A DNA stretch of 64,000 bases from NCBI RefSeq assembly GCF_014236855.1, contig NZ_CP051261.1, positions 1,674,001 through 1,738,000 on the forward strand, in the 5' to 3' direction. Of the stretch, positions 61,001-64,000 are shown in pieces. The position numbers were made by a program, and so were the translations under genes. Every line of letters begins with the position of its first letter. The first letter of the stretch is position 1. This DNA comes from Xanthomonas sp. SI. Lineage in GTDB: Bacteria; Pseudomonadota; Gammaproteobacteria; Xanthomonadales; Xanthomonadaceae. The notes under the pieces are model-generated. The model ran no database searches. It saw nothing but the letters and a program-made list of their open reading frames with translations, and was not told the origin of the DNA.

Positions 61001-64000
61001 GGCGTCGTCCCTGCCGGGCTACATGCAGCCGTCGGCGTACGTGGTGCTGGAGGCGCTGCCGCTGACGGTGAACGGGAAGGTGGACAAGGGCGCGCTGCCG
61101 GAGCCGGTGCACGCGCGCGGGGAGGAGGAGGAAGCGCCGTCGACCGAGACCGAACGGGCGCTGGCGCAGATCTGGAGCGGCATCCTCGGGCACGCGGACA
61201 TCGGCGTCACCGCCAACTTCTTCGCACTGGGCGGTCACTCGCTGCTGGCCACGCGGATCGTGAGCGAGATCGGGCGAGCGCTGGGCAAGCAGGTGCCGGT
61301 GCGGGCGCTGTTCGAGCAGCCGACGCTGCGGGGCTTGGCGCAGTACGTGGAGCGTCAGGCGCGCAGCGACTATGCGCCGATCCCGAAGGTGCCGCGCGTG
61401 GATGCACTGCCGTTGTCGTTCGCGCAGCAGCGGCTGTGGTTCATCGACCGTCTGGAGGGCGGCAGCACGCAGTACAACATGCCGGTGGCGCTGCGGCTGC
61501 GCGGCGGGCTGTCGGTGGCGGCGCTGGGCCAGGCGCTGGCGGGGTTGCTGGCGCGGCACGAGGTGCTGCGCACGGTGTACCGGGAGGTGGACGGCACGCC
61601 GTGGCAGGTGATCCAGGCGCAGGCGCAGGCGCAGGTGCCGTTGGCGCACGAGGACCTGAGCGCGTTGCCGGCGGAGGCGCAGGACGCGGCGGTGCAGGCC
61701 TGGGTGCAGCGGGAGGCGGGTCAGGGGTTCGACCTGGCGCACGAGCCGATGCTGCGGTGCCGGGTGCTGCGGCTGGAGGCCGAGGAGCACGCGGTGCTGT
61801 TCACGCTGCACCACATTGCCAGCGACGGCTGGTCGATGGGAGTGCTGGTGCGCGAGTTCGTGGCGCTGTATGCGGGTGCGCTGCGCGGGGAGGCGGCGGC
61901 GCTGGCGCCGCTGCCGGTGCAGTACGCGGACTATGCGGCGTGGCAGCGGGAGCGGTTGCAGGGGGCGTCGCTGGAGGCGGCGCTGGGGTACTGGCGGGAG
62001 CGGTTGCAGGGCCTGCCGGCGGTGCACGGGCTGCCGCTGGACCGGCCGCGCCCGGCGCGGCAGGACTTTGCCGGCGGGCGGATCGAGCAGGGGATCGCAG
62101 CGGCGACGCTGGCGGGCCTGCAGGCGCTGGCGCAGCGGCACGATGCGAGCCTGTTCATGGTGCTGGAGGCGGCGCTGGCATGGTTGCTGGCCCGCTGGAG
62201 CGGGGAACGGGACATCGTCATCGGCACGCCGATCGCCGGGCGGGTGCACCCGGACGTGGAGCCGCTGATCGGGTTCTTCGTGAACACGCTGGTGCTGCGC
62301 ACGCAGCTGAGCGGGGAGGAGACGTTCGAGGGGCTGCTGGAGACGACGCGGGAGCGGGTGCTGGAGGCGTACACGCACCAGGAGATCCCGTTCGAGATGC
62401 TGGTGGACGAGCTCAAGCCGGTGCGCAGCCTGAGCCATGCGCCGTTGTTCCAGGTGTTGCTGTCGATGCGCAACACCGAGCAGGTGGCCTTGACGCTGCC
62501 GGGGCTGGAAGTGTCCTCGCTGGGCGAGGGGTATGAGCAGGCGAAGTTCGACCTGCAGCTGGCGGTGCAGGAGACGGGGGAGGGACTGCGGTTGGTCTGG
62601 GGCTATGCGACGCGCCTGTTCGAGGCGGCGAGCATCGACCGGCTGGCGCAGGCGTATGCGCAATTGCTGGCGCAGATCGTCGTGCAGCCGGACGCGCCGT
62701 TGGCCGCCCTTTGCTGGCAGGACGCAGCGGCGCAGGCGCAGTTGCTGGCGCAGGGCCGTGGCCCGCACAGCGAGCGCGGCCGCGAACAGCCGTTGATCCG
62801 GCAACTGCAGGCGCAGGCACAGGCGACACCGGAGGCGGTGGCGGTACGCTGCGGGGCGGCGCAGTTGACCTATCGCGAGCTGGACCGGGCGTCCAACCGG
62901 CTGGCGCAGGCGCTGGCCGAGCAGGGCGTGGGGCTGGGCGCGCGGGTGGGGGTGGCGCTGGAACGGTCGTTGCCGCTGCTGGTGGCGCTGCTGGGCGTGA
63001 TGAAGAGCGGTGCGGCGTATGTGCCGGTGGATGCGCAGCAGGCGCCGGCGCGGGTGCAGGCGATCCTGGAGGATGCCGAGGTGGCGCTGGTGCTGGGAAC
63101 GGGGGCGGCGTTGGCCGGCACGTCGGTCCAGGTCCTGGCCATGGACGGGGCCGCGGAGGCCTCGTGGCTGTCGGCGTACCCGGACGCGGCACCGGCGGTG
63201 GCGCTGGAGGCCACGCACAGCGCGTACGTGCTGTACACCTCCGGTTCGACCGGGGTGCCCAAGGGCGTGGAGGTGCTGCAGCGCGGGCTGACCGACTACT
63301 GCGCCTTCGCGCGAGGGAACTACTACGCCGAGCATCTGGCCGGTGCGCTGGTGGCGACCTCGCCGGCGTTCGACCTGACGGTGCCGAGCTTGTACGTGCC
63401 GTTGCTGGCGGGCGGGTGCGTGACGCTGCTGGCGGAGGCGGACGCCATGGCGGGCCTGGCGGCGGCGTTGGAAGCGGCGTCGGCGCCGGGGTGGTTGCTG
63501 CGCCTGACGCCCTCGCACGTGCAGGGGCTGCTGGCGTTGTCGGATGCGCAGCCGCGGCCGGGGGCGCATGTGTTCGTGGTGGGCGGGGAGGCGTTCGCGG
63601 CGGAGTTGGCGCAGGCGCTGCGGGCGAAGTACCCGCAGGCGCAGGTGTACAACCACTACGGTCCGACCGAGGCGGTGGTGGGGAGCAGCTGGTATGCGGT
63701 AGACGGCCAGGCGCCGTGCAGCGGGATGCTGCCGATCGGCCGGGCGATGGAGAACACGACGCTGTACGTGCTGGACGCGCGGATGGGGCTGCAGCCGGCG
63801 GGGGTGGCGGGGGAGCTGTACATCGGTGGGTGGGGGGTGGCGAAGGGCTATGTGAAGCGGGAGGCGTTGACGGCCGAGCGGTTCGTGGCCAGTCCGTTCG
63901 TGGCGGGGGAGCGGTTGTACCGCAGCGGGGACCGGGTGCGCTGGCGCAACGACGGGCAGCTGGAGTTCCTGGGGCGTCTGGACGACCAGGTGAAGCTGCG
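58020..64000 (+). CDS. NRPS 3: at least two modules, C-A-T-C-A..., cut by window end
   Basis: The frame is open to the window edge (1,993 residues visible). ATG at 58020, with GGAG inside the end of NRPS 2. Residues 1-60 (IAELLHLLRTNRIAISAAGG) form a TubC-like docking domain. C1 starts near PLSFPQQRLW (76) with HHIASDG at 206. The A1 TSGSTG is at about 682, T1 Ser 1074, C2 HHIASDG 1264, A2 TSGSTG about 1740, and the window ends just after the A8 motif. Both A domains carry the code DLPRVGHVG (Asp-like), the same as modules 5 and 7 of NRPS 1. From 59571 onward the DNA looks nearly identical to parts of NRPS 1. C1 (58230-59560) is the only clearly distinct part. A terminal thioesterase is expected downstream. 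Confidence 0.93.
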   Translation, partial: MGIAELLHLLRTNRIAISAAGGRLKTAAPKNAITAELAELIRSHRTQLLEFLERASEQTDAPERIVPAPAMRAYPLSFPQQRLWFIDRLQGGSAQYNIPIALRMIGQLEIGALQSALDGIVARHAVLRTRFEERDGEPLQVVDPPSGVAIDTLDLSLLDAEQRERRIHVLADEEVDRSFVLATDPMLRCKLIREAADRHVVLFTMHHIASDGWSMGVLVREFAALYSACLGGVEKALPPLPIQYFDYAYWQRRVRGEAAFERDLAYWQRRLAGAPTLHALPLDRPRPMQPSSSAQRLSVGIAPAEADALRGLAQRCDATLFMVLQTALALLIARWSGTYDIVIGTPVSGRPHQEVEPLIGFFINTIACRIDVSGDPTVEALIGRVRSEVLEDFAHQQLPFDLLIDALRPERSLAYNPICQIKFVLQNHESTTLSLPGLTLEPVARGVERVRFDLDLTVAESAEGLHLSWTWKEALFERSSVERMAHAYGHVLRQIVERPQALLSALCWQDAAAQAQLLTQGRGPHSEGGREQPLIRQLQAQAQATPEAVAVRCGAAQMTYRELDRASNRLAQALAEQGVGLGARVGVALERSLPLLVALLGVMKSGAAYVPVDAQQAPARVQAILEDAEVALVLGTGAALAGTSVQVLAMDGAAEASWLSAYPDAAPAVALEATHSAYVLYTSGSTGVPKGVEVLQRGLTDYCAFARGNYYAEHLAGALVATSPAFDLTVPSLYVPLLAGGCVTLLAEADAMAGLAAALEAASAPGWLLRLTPSHVQGLLALSDAQPRPGAHVFVVGGEAFAAELAQALRAKYPQAQVYNHYGPTEAVVGSSWYAVDGQAPCSGMLPIGRAMENTTLYVLDARMGLQPAGVAGELYIGGWGVAKGYVKREALTAERFVASPFVAGERLYRSGDRVRWRNDGQLEFLGRLDDQVKLRGFRIELGEIESRLHAEGSVREAVVVVRGEGVQARLVAYVTPAAGEAAEAWIDELQAALASSLPGYMQPSAYVVLEALPLTVNGKVDKGALPEPVHARGEEEEAPSTETERALAQIWSGILGHADIGVTANFFALGGHSLLATRIVSEIGRALGKQVPVRALFEQPTLRGLAQYVERQARSDYAPIPKVPRVDALPLSFAQQRLWFIDRLEGGSTQYNMPVALRLRGGLSVAALGQALAGLLARHEVLRTVYREVDGTPWQVIQAQAQAQVPLAHEDLSALPAEAQDAAVQAWVQREAGQGFDLAHEPMLRCRVLRLEAEEHAVLFTLHHIASDGWSMGVLVREFVALYAGALRGEAAALAPLPVQYADYAAWQRERLQGASLEAALGYWRERLQGLPAVHGLPLDRPRPARQDFAGGRIEQGIAAATLAGLQALAQRHDASLFMVLEAALAWLLARWSGERDIVIGTPIAGRVHPDVEPLIGFFVNTLVLRTQLSGEETFEGLLETTRERVLEAYTHQEIPFEMLVDELKPVRSLSHAPLFQVLLSMRNTEQVALTLPGLEVSSLGEGYEQAKFDLQLAVQETGEGLRLVWGYATRLFEAASIDRLAQAYAQLLAQIVVQPDAPLAALCWQDAAAQAQLLAQGRGPHSERGREQPLIRQLQAQAQATPEAVAVRCGAAQLTYRELDRASNRLAQALAEQGVGLGARVGVALERSLPLLVALLGVMKSGAAYVPVDAQQAPARVQAILEDAEVALVLGTGAALAGTSVQVLAMDGAAEASWLSAYPDAAPAVALEATHSAYVLYTSGSTGVPKGVEVLQRGLTDYCAFARGNYYAEHLAGALVATSPAFDLTVPSLYVPLLAGGCVTLLAEADAMAGLAAALEAASAPGWLLRLTPSHVQGLLALSDAQPRPGAHVFVVGGEAFAAELAQALRAKYPQAQVYNHYGPTEAVVGSSWYAVDGQAPCSGMLPIGRAMENTTLYVLDARMGLQPAGVAGELYIGGWGVAKGYVKREALTAERFVASPFVAGERLYRSGDRVRWRNDGQLEFLGRLDDQVKL
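59571..62703 (+). repeat. 3.1-kb near-identical direct repeat, copy 2
   Basis: NRPS 3 A1, T1 and C2. Partner of 38640-41772 in NRPS 1. Confidence 0.85.
60744..64000 (+). repeat. over 3.2-kb near-identical direct repeat, copy 2
   Basis: NRPS 3 T1, C2 and A2, cut by the window end. Partner of 42957-46213 in NRPS 1. Confidence 0.85.

Noticed and set aside
36378-63656. Very long open frames on the minus strand opposite the NRPS genes (for example 36378-42164, 42183-46622 and 57897-63656), up to more than 1,900 codons
   Set aside because: They encode low-complexity His/Arg/Gln/Leu-rich sequence with no domain, and mirror the repeated NRPS segments exactly. They arise from the G-rich coding strand, which lacks stop complements.

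Overview
The window looks like a chromosome segment of a Xanthomonas-type gammaproteobacterium. The evidence is a high GC content, a MurD-family ligase of the xanthomonad MurD2 type, the order murD2 / dienelactone hydrolase / octaprenyl diphosphate synthase / ssb, and the short palindromic intergenic repeats. No rRNA, tRNA or CRISPR array was seen.

Region 1 (1-4007) is ordinary housekeeping: the 3' part of murD2, a secreted dienelactone-hydrolase-like protein, ispB on the minus strand, and ssb followed by a strong intrinsic terminator.

Region 2 (about 4081-19358) looks like an inserted island. The last two sense codons of ssb, its stop region and its terminator (3999-4080) are repeated in the same orientation at 19359-19441, including 60 bp that are identical. 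Between the copies lie a truncated ORF, a small lipoprotein, a MauG/cytochrome c peroxidase-type lipoprotein, a 1,880-residue secreted protein with seven repeats of about 215 residues, an 1,816-residue Rhs/YD-repeat protein with a polymorphic C-terminal toxin, and three small lower-GC genes that look like an immunity module. No integrase is visible. Right of the second repeat (19442-20510) there is decayed sequence, including the remnant of a minus-strand gene.

Region 3 (20511-64000, running off the end) is a large nonribosomal peptide synthetase (NRPS) operon. It starts with a penicillin-acylase/PvdQ-family Ntn hydrolase and a PvdE/SyrD-type peptide-export ABC transporter that overlap by ATGA. 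Three NRPS genes follow: a 7-module protein that begins with a condensation domain, a 3-module protein with the only epimerisation domain, and a third protein with at least two modules that is cut by the window end. N-terminal TubC-like docking domains start proteins 2 and 3, and an identical ETEW tail ends proteins 1 and 2. The layout fits an N-acylated peptide of at least 12 residues that is exported to the periplasm and deacylated there, by analogy with pyoverdine PvdE/PvdQ. Specificity codes read by eye suggest Val-type, Glu-type, Asn-like and four identical Asp-like positions, plus several that cannot be assigned. Thioesterase, MbtH and tailoring genes are not in the window.

The most unusual sequence feature is the extreme internal repetition of the NRPS genes. 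Direct repeats of more than 3 kb that look nearly identical, a 1.3-kb A8-T-C block present five times, and a Glu-type adenylation core set precisely inside otherwise duplicated flanks all point to recent module duplication and adenylation-core exchange.
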